Assembly (NCBI GenBank): GCA_016786585.1 | Contig: JAEUUI010000028.1 | Coordinates: 1 to 64,000 of the forward strand | Reading direction: 5' to 3' | Length of the DNA stretch: 64,000 nt | Origin: Cyclobacteriaceae bacterium | GTDB lineage: Bacteria; Bacteroidota; Bacteroidia; Cytophagales; Cyclobacteriaceae | Shown: positions 32,886 to 42,373 of the stretch, in pieces | Layout: the number at the start of each line of letters is the position of its first letter | How positions within the stretch are numbered: the first letter of the stretch is position 1 | The notes under the pieces: generated by a model | What the model was told of the DNA's origin: nothing | Databases searched by the model: none | What the model saw: the letters and a program-made list of their open reading frames with translations, nothing else | Translations under genes and position numbers: made by a program

Positions 32886-34335
32886 GTTAAGCGTACTTTT
32901 AGTGATATGTTTTATTGGCGTGTTTGGTCAGTCACTGGCTCAGCAAACCTATTCACTTGAAGATATTATTCAACTGGCGAAGAATCAGTCGCCCTTTGCC
33001 AAGCAGGCGGAGACACGTAAGGAAAACCGCTATTGGCAGTATCGGTACTTCCGCACAAACTACAATCCTCAACTCAGGCTGAACGGTAATTTTCCTGACT
33101 ACAACAAAGATTACTTTCAAAACCGTTTGGATGATGGTACAATCAAGTATCAGCAACGGGAGCAAACCAATGCTTCGGTGAATCTTGGATTGGAGCAACC
33201 GATCTTCTTTACCGGTGGTACACTTTCCGTCAATACGGGGTTGAACCGCTATGACGACTATTTCTACGACATCAAACAGTTCAGCGGAACGATCGTTAAC
33301 GTGCGTCTGGATCAGCCGATCCTTGGTTTCAACGATCTGCGGTGGGACAGAAAGACAGAACCATTGCGCTACGAAGAATCAAAACGCTCTTTTGTGGAGG
33401 AAATGGAATCCATTTCGCAGGAAGCATCAAACCGTTTCTTTACTGTGTTGGATGCGCAGATCAATCTGCAGCTGGCGGAATATAACCTCGCCAACAACGA
33501 TACGATTTATAAGATCGAGCAAGGTCGTTACAACATAGGTACAACTACAAAAGACAAGTTGCTTCAGGCCGAACTTCAATTACTTCAATCACGGCAACAG
33601 GTGACCGCTGCGCGCATCAATCTGCAGAATTCAAAACTCAACATGCGTTCCTATATTGGGTTAAAAGAATTTGACGAGTTTAAGCTTGTTCTTCCGGAAA
33701 TGATCCCGGGGCTGGTGATGTCTGCTGAAAAGGCACTTGAATATGCCCGTCAGAATCGTGCGGACTACATCGCGTTTGAACGAAGAAAGATTGAGGCCGA
33801 TCGCGAAGTCGCGCAGGCGCGGGGGCAGCGCTATCAAATCAACCTTGTGGCTTCTTATGGTTTGAATAACAGCGGGGAACAAATGTCAGCTTTGTATGAC
33901 GATCCATTGTCGCAACAGCGTATAAACTTAGGTTTTAATTTTCCAGTGCTGGATTGGGGACGTAACCGGGCCCGGGTGAGAACGGCTACGGCCAACCAGA
34001 AATTGAATGAATACGTGATCGCGCAGGATGAGGTAATCTTTGAGCAGGAAATATTAACACAGGTATCTCAATTTGAGGTATTACTTAGTCAAATCGAGAT
34101 CACCAAGAAATCAGATGAAATTGCCCAGGAGCGTTACATCGTGTCGCAAAACCGGTATTTGATTGGTAAGATTGATATCACCAACCTGAACCTGGCGTTG
34201 AAAGACAAAGATGAAGCCAAGCGAGCGTATGTTGCTGCGTTGCGTGCCTTCTGGACGGCCTACTACGAGTTGAGACGTTTAACACTGTACGATTTCTCGT
34301 CAGACAGGTTATTATACAATCCTAACGCCAACTAA
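32878..34335 (+). CDS. TolC-family outer membrane channel
   Basis: 485 residues from the ATG at 32878, giving the signal peptide MNKLSVLLVICFIGVFGQSLAQ. Longer helical coiled-coil segments of the TolC type follow: YSLEDIIQLAKNQSPFAKQAE, FFTVLDAQINLQLAEYNLANN, TTKDKLLQAELQLLQSRQQVT, RADYIAFERRKIEADREVA, and VLDWGRNRARVRTA. It is expected to form the outer membrane part of the export system encoded by the two genes before it; the overlap with the permease gene supports this. Its TAA stop is directly joined to the stop of the convergent czcA gene. Confidence 0.9.
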   Translation: MNKLSVLLVICFIGVFGQSLAQQTYSLEDIIQLAKNQSPFAKQAETRKENRYWQYRYFRTNYNPQLRLNGNFPDYNKDYFQNRLDDGTIKYQQREQTNASVNLGLEQPIFFTGGTLSVNTGLNRYDDYFYDIKQFSGTIVNVRLDQPILGFNDLRWDRKTEPLRYEESKRSFVEEMESISQEASNRFFTVLDAQINLQLAEYNLANNDTIYKIEQGRYNIGTTTKDKLLQAELQLLQSRQQVTAARINLQNSKLNMRSYIGLKEFDEFKLVLPEMIPGLVMSAEKALEYARQNRADYIAFERRKIEADREVAQARGQRYQINLVASYGLNNSGEQMSALYDDPLSQQRINLGFNFPVLDWGRNRARVRTATANQKLNEYVIAQDEVIFEQEILTQVSQFEVLLSQIEITKKSDEIAQERYIVSQNRYLIGKIDITNLNLALKDKDEAKRAYVAALRAFWTAYYELRRLTLYDFSSDRLLYNPNAN

Positions 34336-37300
34336 TTACAAGGCCCGTTTACGTTCACGCAAGTGTAATGCTTTCGTGTAGATGATCGGGAACACAAGCA
34401 GGGTGAAGATGGTGGCTGTTACCAGTCCGCCAATAATTACCACCGCCAGTGGCTTCTGACTTTCTGATCCGATTCCGGTGCTTAGTGCAGCAGGCATCAA
34501 TCCAATGGCAGCCATCAGCGCTGTCATAACAACGGGGCGCGTGCGGATTTTAACTGCATCAGCTATGGCACTGGCGATGTTGCCGGATTTTTTCGCCTGT
34601 TTGTGAAACTCAGAAATCAGGATAACTCCGTTCTGCACGCAGATACCAAACAGTGCAATGAAGCCTACACCGGCCGATATCCCGAAGTTGATGCCCGTGA
34701 CATGTAGTGCAATAATTCCTCCAATCAGGGCGAACGGCACGTTGATTAATACATACCCTGCGTCTTTCGCGTTACCGAACATCACGAACAGCAGAATGAA
34801 GATGATCGTGAGACTGATCGGAACAACCTGACTAAGGGTATGGGTGGCTCTGACCTGATTTTCGAATTCACCGGTCCAACTCATCGCGTATCCTTGTGGC
34901 AGTTTCACGTGTTCGGTAACCTTTTTCTGAGCTTCCGCAATCGTGCTTCCCAAGTCGCGTTCACGAACGGAAAACTTGATACCGATAAATCGTTTTGTGT
35001 TATCACGGTAAATGAATGCCGGACCGGTTACTTCGCGAATGTGTGCGATTTCCTTCAACGGAATTTTTTCATCCTTGATAGTCGGGATCATCAGCATCAT
35101 GATATCATCTTCATTTTCGCGGTATGCTTTCTCGTAGCGGATACGAATGTCGAATTTTCGTTCTCCTTCATATTTAACAGTAGCTGTTTTACCTCCAATG
35201 GCCATCTCAATCACGGCTAGTGCATCGGCTTTGGTAACGCCATACATGGCCATCCGTTCTTCGTCCAGCACGATGCTCATTTCCGGCTGACCGATGTTAC
35301 GCAAGATACCAGCATCCTTAATTCCGGGCACGTTGCTGATTTGATCAAGAACCTGATCGGCATACTTATTTAATTCATTCAGGTCATCGCCATAGATTTT
35401 AATCGCGTTAGACGCATTCATTCCTGCTACTGCTTCCGCTACGTTATCGATGATGGGTTGCGAATAATTGTAGTTAATACCCTGATAGTGCTTGAGCTTT
35501 TTATCCATTTCCTCAATTAGCCCATCGGTTGTAGTCTTGCGGGTCCATTCGTCTTTCGGCTTCAGGTTAACCTGCATTTGTACGTAGTAAAATCCGCTCG
35601 GATCGGTTCCGTCATTGCTTCGGCCGGTTTGCGATAGTACGCTGTTTACTTCCGGGAACGTCATGAGTTCTTTTCGCAGGGTACCTACCATGTCAACAGT
35701 TTTATTGAGAGAAGTACTCATGGGTAATTTGGCTTCAACCCACAATGCACCTTCATTTAATTGCGGAAGAAATTCTGAGCCGAGCCATTTGGTTGAGAAG
35801 ATAGTGGCCAGGAAAATGATGATTGATGCAATAATGGTTAACCGCTTTCGCGCGAAGGTCCATTGGAAGGCCTTTTCAACACTCCGGTTAATAAAATCAA
35901 TAAAGAAATTGTGCTTTTCGCGAATGTCTTTCCGCAAAAGGATTGAGCTCAGTACCGGAACAAGTGTAAGGGTAAAAATGAGTGCACCCAGCAATGCAAA
36001 GCCAAGGGTAAATGCCAACGGTGAGAACATCTTGCCCTCAACTTTTTGAAAAGCAAAAATGGGAAGCAGTGCAGAGATGATGATTAACTTGGAAAAGAAT
36101 ATAGCTTTACCCATTTCGGCACCGGTATTTTTAATCAGTCCGAGTTTTGAAAGCTTGTTAAACTTTTCCATGCCGCGTTTGCTTGCTTCATGGTCGAGTG
36201 CAACAAACAACCCCTCTACCATCACAACCGCCCCATCTATGATAATCCCGAAGTCAACAGCACCTAATGATAGCAGATTCGCGCTCATGCCCCTGAGCTT
36301 CAAACACAGAAATGCGAACAGGAGTGACAGCGGTATCACAATGGCCACCACTACGGTAGTCCGCCAATCCGCCATAAAGACAAGTACAATAACCGTTACC
36401 AATATGATACCTTCAACCAGGTTATGGGTAACAGTTTTTGTACAGTAGTCCATGAGGTTATCACGATCGTAGAACGTTACCATTTTTACGTCCTTTGGCA
36501 GGACGGTGGTATTCAATTCTTCGATCTTCGCTTTTACGCGAGAGAGTACTTCGCTGGGATTTTCGTTTTTACGCATCACCACAATCCCTTCAACCACATC
36601 GTCATTATTATCCAACCCTACCTGACCCACCCGGGGCAAACTGCTTTCTGTTACAGTAGCCACACGCTTCACCAGCAACGGGTTGTCGTTGTAAATGTCC
36701 ACGATGGTGTTTTCGATTTCTTCAACCGATGAGAGCAAGCCGATGCCTCTTACAACATAAGCCTGGCCGTTCTTTTCGATTACATCGCCACCCACATTCA
36801 GGTTCGATTTTTTGATCGCTTCGTAAAGCTCAAGCGGAGTGAGGTTATACTTTTGAAGTTGTACCGGATTGATGCTGATTTCATAGGTTTTTTCCTGTCC
36901 GCCAAATGCGACAACATCTGCTACCCCGGGAACGGCACGCAACTGGCGGTCAATAGTCCAGTTCTGTATTGTAAGCAGGTCGCGTGAACTGCGCGTGGAA
37001 CTTTTCAGGGTATAGCGGAAGATTTCACCGGTTGGGCCGTAGGGTGGTTGTACCTCCGGTTCCACATCGTCAGGGAGTTGCACGTTCCGGAGCTGATTGT
37101 TTACCTGTTGTCGGGCGAAAAAATCCTCCACATCGTCTTCGAAAATCACTTTGATTACCGAGAGGCCGAACATGGTAATGCTGCGAACGTTGGTTTTACG
37201 CTGCACGCTGTTCATGGCAATTTCGATCGGAGTTGTTACGAATCGTTCTACCTCTTCCGCGCTTCGGCCATTCCACTCCGTTACGATAATTATTTGTGTG

Positions 37301-37440
37301 TTGGTAACATCCGGAAATGCTTCAATCGGAATTTTCAGGTAACTCACGATACCCCCGATAACCAACAGCGTAACCCAGAAGAATGTAAAAAATTTGTTCT
37401 TCAGCGAAAATGCAATAACGCCTTTAATAAATCTGCTCAT
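34336..37440 (-). CDS. czcA: heavy-metal RND efflux pump, CzcA type
   Basis: 1034 residues, normal for the family. Twelve membrane helices in two halves, each followed by a large periplasmic loop. In helix 4 the sequence SLGAVDFGIIIDGAVVMVEG has the D, D and E spacing (D-x5-D-x6-E) known as the proton-relay signature of CzcA-type pumps for divalent cations (Zn, Co, Cd, Ni); CusA-type Cu/Ag pumps lack the first Asp. The N-terminus reads IEAFPDVTNTQIIIVTEWNGRS, typical for the group. It is the last gene of the regulator-czcC-czcB-czcA run. Choice between metals is inference from this motif. Confidence 0.93.
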   Translation of the reverse strand: MSRFIKGVIAFSLKNKFFTFFWVTLLVIGGIVSYLKIPIEAFPDVTNTQIIIVTEWNGRSAEEVERFVTTPIEIAMNSVQRKTNVRSITMFGLSVIKVIFEDDVEDFFARQQVNNQLRNVQLPDDVEPEVQPPYGPTGEIFRYTLKSSTRSSRDLLTIQNWTIDRQLRAVPGVADVVAFGGQEKTYEISINPVQLQKYNLTPLELYEAIKKSNLNVGGDVIEKNGQAYVVRGIGLLSSVEEIENTIVDIYNDNPLLVKRVATVTESSLPRVGQVGLDNNDDVVEGIVVMRKNENPSEVLSRVKAKIEELNTTVLPKDVKMVTFYDRDNLMDYCTKTVTHNLVEGIILVTVIVLVFMADWRTTVVVAIVIPLSLLFAFLCLKLRGMSANLLSLGAVDFGIIIDGAVVMVEGLFVALDHEASKRGMEKFNKLSKLGLIKNTGAEMGKAIFFSKLIIISALLPIFAFQKVEGKMFSPLAFTLGFALLGALIFTLTLVPVLSSILLRKDIREKHNFFIDFINRSVEKAFQWTFARKRLTIIASIIIFLATIFSTKWLGSEFLPQLNEGALWVEAKLPMSTSLNKTVDMVGTLRKELMTFPEVNSVLSQTGRSNDGTDPSGFYYVQMQVNLKPKDEWTRKTTTDGLIEEMDKKLKHYQGINYNYSQPIIDNVAEAVAGMNASNAIKIYGDDLNELNKYADQVLDQISNVPGIKDAGILRNIGQPEMSIVLDEERMAMYGVTKADALAVIEMAIGGKTATVKYEGERKFDIRIRYEKAYRENEDDIMMLMIPTIKDEKIPLKEIAHIREVTGPAFIYRDNTKRFIGIKFSVRERDLGSTIAEAQKKVTEHVKLPQGYAMSWTGEFENQVRATHTLSQVVPISLTIIFILLFVMFGNAKDAGYVLINVPFALIGGIIALHVTGINFGISAGVGFIALFGICVQNGVILISEFHKQAKKSGNIASAIADAVKIRTRPVVMTALMAAIGLMPAALSTGIGSESQKPLAVVIIGGLVTATIFTLLVFPIIYTKALHLRERKRAL

Positions 37441-37445
37441 ACCGG

Positions 37446-38531
37446 CTAGTCGTTTAAGGCATCGTACACAAACAACCCATTTTTAGAAATCACCTTTTCT
37501 CCTTCTTTCAGTCCGTGACTGATGTAGGTAATTCCGTTCAACTGACGATAGACGTTGACGCTTCTTGTTTCGATATCGTTTCGGCTTTTGAATATCATTA
37601 CCCATGAACGACTCTTATCGAAAATTACAGAAGATGATGGCACAGCAACCATTCTCCTATTCTCATTAAACAGCACATTTACTGTGGCCATCATCTCTGG
37701 TTTTAATTGAAAATTCTCGTTTGGAAGCCGCACGCGTACTTTCATCGCTTTTGTTTCAGGATCAATCGTATTGAATATTTTATCGATTTTACCAGTGTAG
37801 ACATTGTTGGGAAACCCTAGTGTTCGTACTTCAGCATCGTAACCCAACTGGATTTTAGATACATCGCTTTCGCTCACATTGGCCAGTGCCCACACTTCAT
37901 TGATCTGAGAAATTGAAAACAACGGATCAGAAATGTCGGCCCGGAGCTGTTCGTTCGGGAAAATGTTCTTGGAGAGAATGAATCCGCTGATCGGTGCCGT
38001 GATGTTGTACACCGTACCATCTTTCAACTTATAGATGGCATAAATTTCATTAATGCGCGCGAGTTCAGCCCGTGCTTTAATAAGTTCCTTTTCGGCTGCT
38101 ATCACATCTTTTTCCGAGTTAAGCTGACCTTCAAACAGATCTTTAGCAACCTGTACATCTTTTTCGGCCATGGCTACATCACTTTGCGCATCCAGCTTCT
38201 GGCGCTGAAATTCCGCTACCTCACTGCTTCGGATTGTAGCCAGTTTCTGACCTTGCTTCACATAATCGCCAAGCTCGGCATCGATTGATACAACGCTTCC
38301 GCTAACGACCGGGTAAACCTGCGCAGCCTTGTTATTGTCCACGGTTATTTTTCCAAACAACCGGATATTATTTTTAACCTCCTGGTTTTTGGCTTCATAG
38401 AATTCGCAGCGAGCCATCATTGTATCGCTCATGCTGAACACTTCGGTAACCGGTTCCGGTGCTTTTGTCTGACAGGCAGCTGCGAGCAGCAAGACAACGG
38501 CTGATGCAGATAGTAATGCTAGATATTTCAT
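37446..38531 (-). CDS. czcB: CzcB-type periplasmic adaptor lipoprotein
   Basis: 361 residues from the ATG at 38531: lipoprotein signal MKYLALLSASAVVLLLAAAC. Adaptor features: VSGSVVSIDAELGDYVKQGQKLATI (lipoyl half), a helical hairpin (about 110-185), TAPISGFILSKNIFPNEQL (second half), then VRLPNENFQLKPEMMATVNV and a membrane-proximal end. No His-rich metal-binding extension. It joins CzcA to CzcC across the periplasm. It begins 1 base after czcC ends and ends 5 bases before czcA. A longer frame to 38660 runs inside czcC. Confidence 0.92.
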   Translation of the reverse strand: MKYLALLSASAVVLLLAAACQTKAPEPVTEVFSMSDTMMARCEFYEAKNQEVKNNIRLFGKITVDNNKAAQVYPVVSGSVVSIDAELGDYVKQGQKLATIRSSEVAEFQRQKLDAQSDVAMAEKDVQVAKDLFEGQLNSEKDVIAAEKELIKARAELARINEIYAIYKLKDGTVYNITAPISGFILSKNIFPNEQLRADISDPLFSISQINEVWALANVSESDVSKIQLGYDAEVRTLGFPNNVYTGKIDKIFNTIDPETKAMKVRVRLPNENFQLKPEMMATVNVLFNENRRMVAVPSSSVIFDKSRSWVMIFKSRNDIETRSVNVYRQLNGITYISHGLKEGEKVISKNGLFVYDALND

Positions 38532-38532
38532 A

Positions 38533-39786
38533 TTAAAACATGTCTTTGCCAATGGTGAGATTGAGTTGCTCAGCTGAAACAGCCAGCTGGATTTTAATGC
38601 GGGCGATTTCAGCCAGCGAATTGTTGTAGGATTCAAAAAAGTCGGTGAATTCGAGCACACTTACGTTGTTCTTCATAAAGTTGGTGTTCATTCCTTTGAA
38701 AGTCTTTTCAAAATCAACGTTGTAAAGAGTTTGCGCTTTGTTGAATTCGCCTACCGTGTGTGTATACAGTGCGAATTGGTTTTTAATGGAAGCCAAAATC
38801 TCTGTTTTCAGATTTTCTTTCGTGAATGCGCGCTGTTCAATTTCAAAGCGTGCCGTTTTGATGTTTCCTTTATTGCGATTCCAGAGCGGAAGCGGGATGG
38901 AGATTCCGGCATTAACCTGATTTACAAACGCTCCGCTACGCTGATCATAGCTGGCGAACAGGTTGATATCCGGTACGGCCATACTCTTTTGCAAAGCGTA
39001 GTATTGCTCGGCAGCGGTTATATTCTCCAGGGAGATCAGGTAGTCTGCACGATTATCCAGCGCGGTGGCTTGAAGTTCTTCGACCGTGTATGTTTTAATA
39101 ATCTGTTCAAGTTGCAGGTCGGTAATCACAGGCACTACTGTACTGTTTGTATTCAGAATTGTCTGGACTTTAGCCATTTCTTCGAGATAGTTTTTGAATA
39201 ACTCCCCGCGGTCATTATTTAAATTCAGGTAAACGCCTTTCAGGCGTACAAAATCCTTCAGTGGAACGTTGCCCTTGTCAACCTGAATTTGATAAGCTGT
39301 AAGAATGCGATCCAATAACGCCAGTTGTGCATCATACTTTTCAAGGAGAACTGACTGTTGTGCGAGTGAGTATAAGCGGCTATGAAGTTCATATTTCAAT
39401 TGTCGCACGAGGTCCTGGAGTTCAAGTGCTGCAACAGTTGCGTTGGTGCGTGCAAGTTCTATTTCGTTCTTGCGCTTGCCGCCCAAGCGGATCAACTGTT
39501 CAAGCTGAAAAAATTTCTGGCCGGTTTGCCCGGTATGAAAGAACTGGTCATTACCCGGATCATATGCATTGAAATCGGCTGTAAAAACCGGGTTCGGATA
39601 AAGTTTTGCCTGGATAATCTGCGCTTCCTGAGCCTTAACACCCAGGCTTGAAGCAAGCAGGATGTAATTGTTTCTGAGAAAGATGCTGTCAGCTTGTGGA
39701 AGCGTGATGCGAAGTGTATCCGAAGTTCCATGCGCAAGCAGCGGCACGAACATGATAAACAATAAAAGTTTTTTGCACGATTTCAT
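38533..39786 (-). CDS. czcC: CzcC-type outer membrane factor (TolC family)
   Basis: 417 residues with a signal peptide (MKSCKKLLLFIMFVPLLAHG). Outer-membrane-factor pattern: LPQADSIFLRNNYILLASSLGVKAQEAQI, LYPNPVFTADF, and GISIPLPLWNRNKGNIKTA, a common feature of the CzcC/CusC group (listed here as separate pieces). It forms the outer exit duct of the CzcCBA pump. First structural gene of the pump operon; the leader has a direct repeat (39833-39849) and a hairpin touching the start codon (39788-39819). Confidence 0.9.
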   Translation of the reverse strand: MKSCKKLLLFIMFVPLLAHGTSDTLRITLPQADSIFLRNNYILLASSLGVKAQEAQIIQAKLYPNPVFTADFNAYDPGNDQFFHTGQTGQKFFQLEQLIRLGGKRKNEIELARTNATVAALELQDLVRQLKYELHSRLYSLAQQSVLLEKYDAQLALLDRILTAYQIQVDKGNVPLKDFVRLKGVYLNLNNDRGELFKNYLEEMAKVQTILNTNSTVVPVITDLQLEQIIKTYTVEELQATALDNRADYLISLENITAAEQYYALQKSMAVPDINLFASYDQRSGAFVNQVNAGISIPLPLWNRNKGNIKTARFEIEQRAFTKENLKTEILASIKNQFALYTHTVGEFNKAQTLYNVDFEKTFKGMNTNFMKNNVSVLEFTDFFESYNNSLAEIARIKIQLAVSAEQLNLTIGKDMF

Positions 39787-39787
39787 T

Positions 39788-39819
39788 CTTTGTGCTTTTA
39801 CGACTCCCGAAGCACAAAG
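39788..39819 (-). promoter_or_regulatory. leader hairpin directly before the czcC start codon
   Basis: A perfect 10-bp inverted repeat, CTTTGTGCTT (39788-39797) and AAGCACAAAG (39810-39819), with a 12-base spacer. In the czcC transcript the stem ends one base before the ATG, so it would cover the ribosome landing site, or it is an operator. The octamer CTTTGTGC also lies at the start of the response-regulator gene of the same system (minus strand, near 41898-41905). Confidence 0.5.
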
Positions 39820-39832
39820 GTGTTGGCAAACG

Positions 39833-39849
39833 CCTTAAAAAAACCTTAA
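39833..39849 (-). promoter_or_regulatory. candidate response-regulator box of the czc operon
   Basis: On the minus strand TTAAGG occurs twice with an 11-bp period, separated by T5. OmpR-family regulators such as CzcR/CusR bind direct repeats of about one helical turn, and a gene of this family lies just upstream. No experimental support; position and period are what can be seen. Confidence 0.4.
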
Positions 39850-39861
39850 GACGGATAAAGA

Positions 39862-41223
39862 TTAGCTTAAAGGAATTTTAATCCGGAAGATATTTAGATT
39901 GTTGTCTTTCTGATACGCAACCGTGCCGGCATGAAGTGTGATGATTCGGTTGATAAGTACGAGCCCCAGGCCGAATCCGCGTTTACCGCGACTGTTTTCG
40001 CCCCGGAAAAAATGCTGAAACATGAACGGAAGTTCGGTGTCGGCAATCGTTTCACCAGCATTGGTAATACCAACGTTCACGTTGAAAACGTTTGCGGTAA
40101 TTTGAATTTTCACGCGACCGTCAGAACTGTAATGGATTGCATTCGTGAGCAGGTTTGAAAATGCAGCGGTTAACAAGCGTCTGTTTCCGGTTACAATTAA
40201 ATGATCTTCGCTTTCAATGTCGTTGGCAATTTCTACCAGGAATACTCCCTGCGGATAGACTATTTTGAGTTTTTCAATAGTGTCAAAGATGAGGTCGTCT
40301 ACCCGAACGGTTTCATTTTTGATGTTCGTGCCTGATTCAGCTCGTGCAATATCGAGTAATGCATTGATGATATCGGCAAGATGTTTCGTATCTTCCTTTT
40401 GCAGTTTTAAGAACTGGCGGATCTTCACCGTGTCTTGCTCATGTTCGATTCGCTCAAAGTTCGAGACCAAAACGGCAATCGGTGTTTTGAGTTCGTGTGA
40501 AATGTGATGGACCACATGCTTCTGAAATGCGAACGCCTCATTAAGGCGTTTCATGAGTTCGTTAAATTTTACGGCCAGTACGTGAATTTCATCACGGGTG
40601 TTCGGGATTTCAATTTTTTGATCGGCTGAGTCGAATGTCAAATTTTCAATTTGTACAGCCATTGTGTTGATTGGTAATGAGATCTGCCGGGAAATGTAAA
40701 ACGTGACAATCAGGATGGTAAACGCGATGATGAAAAAGATCACCAGTAAAACATATTTCAGGTAGCGCAGTTTGGAATATCCGAAGTTGTCGTAAGCCAT
40801 ACTGATACCATAGAATTGATCATTTTGGAAATTAAGATGGACGGCCACAATGTCGTAGTCATCACTTTTGGTTTCAATCCAGTTGTTTTCAGCATTCAAG
40901 TCGTTAAGCAGACTTTGTGCAAAGGTGATTTTCAGGTCATCAATGCTGGAATAAATCAATTTCTTGTCTTCATCGAACAGCAGAATCTTTTCTTCGTAGG
41001 CTTCATTCAACGTAACGCGTTCCAGCGCTTGTAAAATGCTCGCATTGATCTTTTGTGCTTCTTCGATGAAATTGAGGGTGGAGGTCATCTTCTCTTTTAG
41101 CCGCTGCTGAAATTCCTCTTCACGGTATTCTGCGAACAGCGTATAGATCACAATAAAAGAAACCCCGAGCAGAACGATAGTTACGGAGGAAAATGAGAGC
41201 AGTATTTTTTGCCGGATGTTCAT
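39862..41223 (-). CDS. sensor histidine kinase of the czc system
   Basis: 453 residues. Two transmembrane helices (about 8-30 and 152-176) enclose a periplasmic sensor region of about 120 residues; a HAMP linker follows (ISLPINTMAVQIENLTF), then HisKA with the phospho-accepting His in HHISHELKTPIAVLVSNFE and a HATPase domain (FSNLLTNAIHYSSDG, GITNAGETI, GKRGFGLGLVLIN). It is the CzcS/CusS type. It starts 3 bases after the response regulator ends and lies directly before the czcCBA genes, so sensing of periplasmic metal is the expected role. Confidence 0.92.
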   Translation of the reverse strand: MNIRQKILLSFSSVTIVLLGVSFIVIYTLFAEYREEEFQQRLKEKMTSTLNFIEEAQKINASILQALERVTLNEAYEEKILLFDEDKKLIYSSIDDLKITFAQSLLNDLNAENNWIETKSDDYDIVAVHLNFQNDQFYGISMAYDNFGYSKLRYLKYVLLVIFFIIAFTILIVTFYISRQISLPINTMAVQIENLTFDSADQKIEIPNTRDEIHVLAVKFNELMKRLNEAFAFQKHVVHHISHELKTPIAVLVSNFERIEHEQDTVKIRQFLKLQKEDTKHLADIINALLDIARAESGTNIKNETVRVDDLIFDTIEKLKIVYPQGVFLVEIANDIESEDHLIVTGNRRLLTAAFSNLLTNAIHYSSDGRVKIQITANVFNVNVGITNAGETIADTELPFMFQHFFRGENSRGKRGFGLGLVLINRIITLHAGTVAYQKDNNLNIFRIKIPLS

Positions 41224-41226
41224 TGT

Positions 41227-41898
41227 TTACCGGTCCAGATAATATCCAAATCCGACTTTAGTTTTAATAAGCTGTTTGTCGAATGGTTTGTCAACTTTGT
41301 TCCGCAGGAAATTGATGAATACTTCAATATTGTTCGTATTGGCATCGAATGCACTGCCCCAGATCTCTTTGATAAGTTCTTTTTTGGAAACAACCTCGCC
41401 CTGAGCTGAAACCATCCTGAGTAAAATCTGGTATTCCCGGGGTGTAAGTCTGAGTTCAATGTTATTCCGATACACTTTTTTGATTCGTTGATGAATTGCC
41501 ATATCGTGCCAGGTAAGCACATCTGAGGTTTGCGCACTAACCGACCGTTTTGTGAGTGCCTGAATCCGCAGTAACAATTCTTTTTGGAAAAAGGGCTTTG
41601 TCAGGTAGTCATCGGCACCGCTGTCGTAACCTTTAACTTTATCTTCAATTTCATCGAACGCAGTGAGGAACAAAACCGGTGTTGTGGTATTATATATCCG
41701 GAAATCCCTGCATACTTCAAAACCATTCTTGCCCGGGATATTCACATCAAGAACAACGCAATCGTACGTGTTCTTACGAAGCAATTTTTCAGCAATAAGA
41801 CCATCGTAGGCTTGCTCTACCAAAAAGTTTTCTGCCGCAAGTGATTCGCGGATATTTTGGTTTAATACGGAGTCGTCTTCAACAATCAGAATGGTCAC
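41227..41898 (-). CDS. OmpR-family response regulator of the czc system
   Basis: 223 residues from the GTG at 41898 (VTILIVEDDSVLNQN); a TTG two codons upstream is possible. The receiver domain has the acidic pair in VEDD, the phospho-acceptor Asp in DCVVLDVNIPGKNG and the Lys in YLTKPF. The winged-helix output domain has LTPREYQILLRMVSAQGEVVSKKELI and a final GFGYYLD. Expected to activate czcC when phosphorylated by the kinase next to it. Operon order is regulator, kinase, czcC, czcB, czcA. Confidence 0.93.
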   Translation of the reverse strand: MTILIVEDDSVLNQNIRESLAAENFLVEQAYDGLIAEKLLRKNTYDCVVLDVNIPGKNGFEVCRDFRIYNTTTPVLFLTAFDEIEDKVKGYDSGADDYLTKPFFQKELLLRIQALTKRSVSAQTSDVLTWHDMAIHQRIKKVYRNNIELRLTPREYQILLRMVSAQGEVVSKKELIKEIWGSAFDANTNNIEVFINFLRNKVDKPFDKQLIKTKVGFGYYLDR

Positions 41899-41950
41899 GC
41901 ACAAAGTTGCTAAACCTGTGCCGAATTAAAAAAATATATTGGGTATAAGG

Positions 41951-42352
41951 TTACAGGCCTTCGTCTTCTTCATTGTGCGCGAAATAATCGATTCCCAGAA
42001 TTTCGCCCGCGTATTCCTTGAAATGAAGGGTATCACCAACCTGCTTTTTTTCGTAGTGATCGCTGTGACAATTTACTTTTAATACCTGGCCATCTTCCAG
42101 CTCCACCAGTGCAACCCACTGATCGTGCTTTTGTGTTGTAATGAGATAGTCTTTTTGCTTATAGCGCATATACGGGTTCATGCTGGTTGCGCTAACGTAA
42201 TCTTTCGGAACGAACAATTTTTCCACGATAACACCTTTCATCACAAGCGGAGGCGCGAACAGGAGATCGTACGCAAAAATACCAAGGACAATAAGGGATG
42301 AGATGAACACGGCATATTTAATGCCGGTTACGATTTTTTTTGAGGTTGTCAT
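41951..42352 (-). CDS. hypothetical membrane-anchored protein
   Basis: 133 residues. One N-terminal membrane helix (about 13-31, YAVFISSLIVLGIFAYDLL), then a small extracytoplasmic, beta-rich region (VMKGVIVEKLFVPKDYVS, KDYLITTQKHDQWVALVELEDGQVLKVN, HFKEYAGEILGIDYF) and an acidic end (HNEEDEGL). I recognise no family. It lies between purB and the czc regulator on the same strand, 21 bases after purB, so it may be co-transcribed with purB. Confidence 0.7.
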   Translation of the reverse strand: MTTSKKIVTGIKYAVFISSLIVLGIFAYDLLFAPPLVMKGVIVEKLFVPKDYVSATSMNPYMRYKQKDYLITTQKHDQWVALVELEDGQVLKVNCHSDHYEKKQVGDTLHFKEYAGEILGIDYFAHNEEDEGL

Positions 42353-42373
42353 ACAGGGGGTAAGGTTTTCGCC

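Noticed and set aside
38533-38660. Longer czcB start at 38660
   Set aside because: It would place 43 residues without signal features in front of a clean lipoprotein signal and overlap czcC by more than 120 bases.
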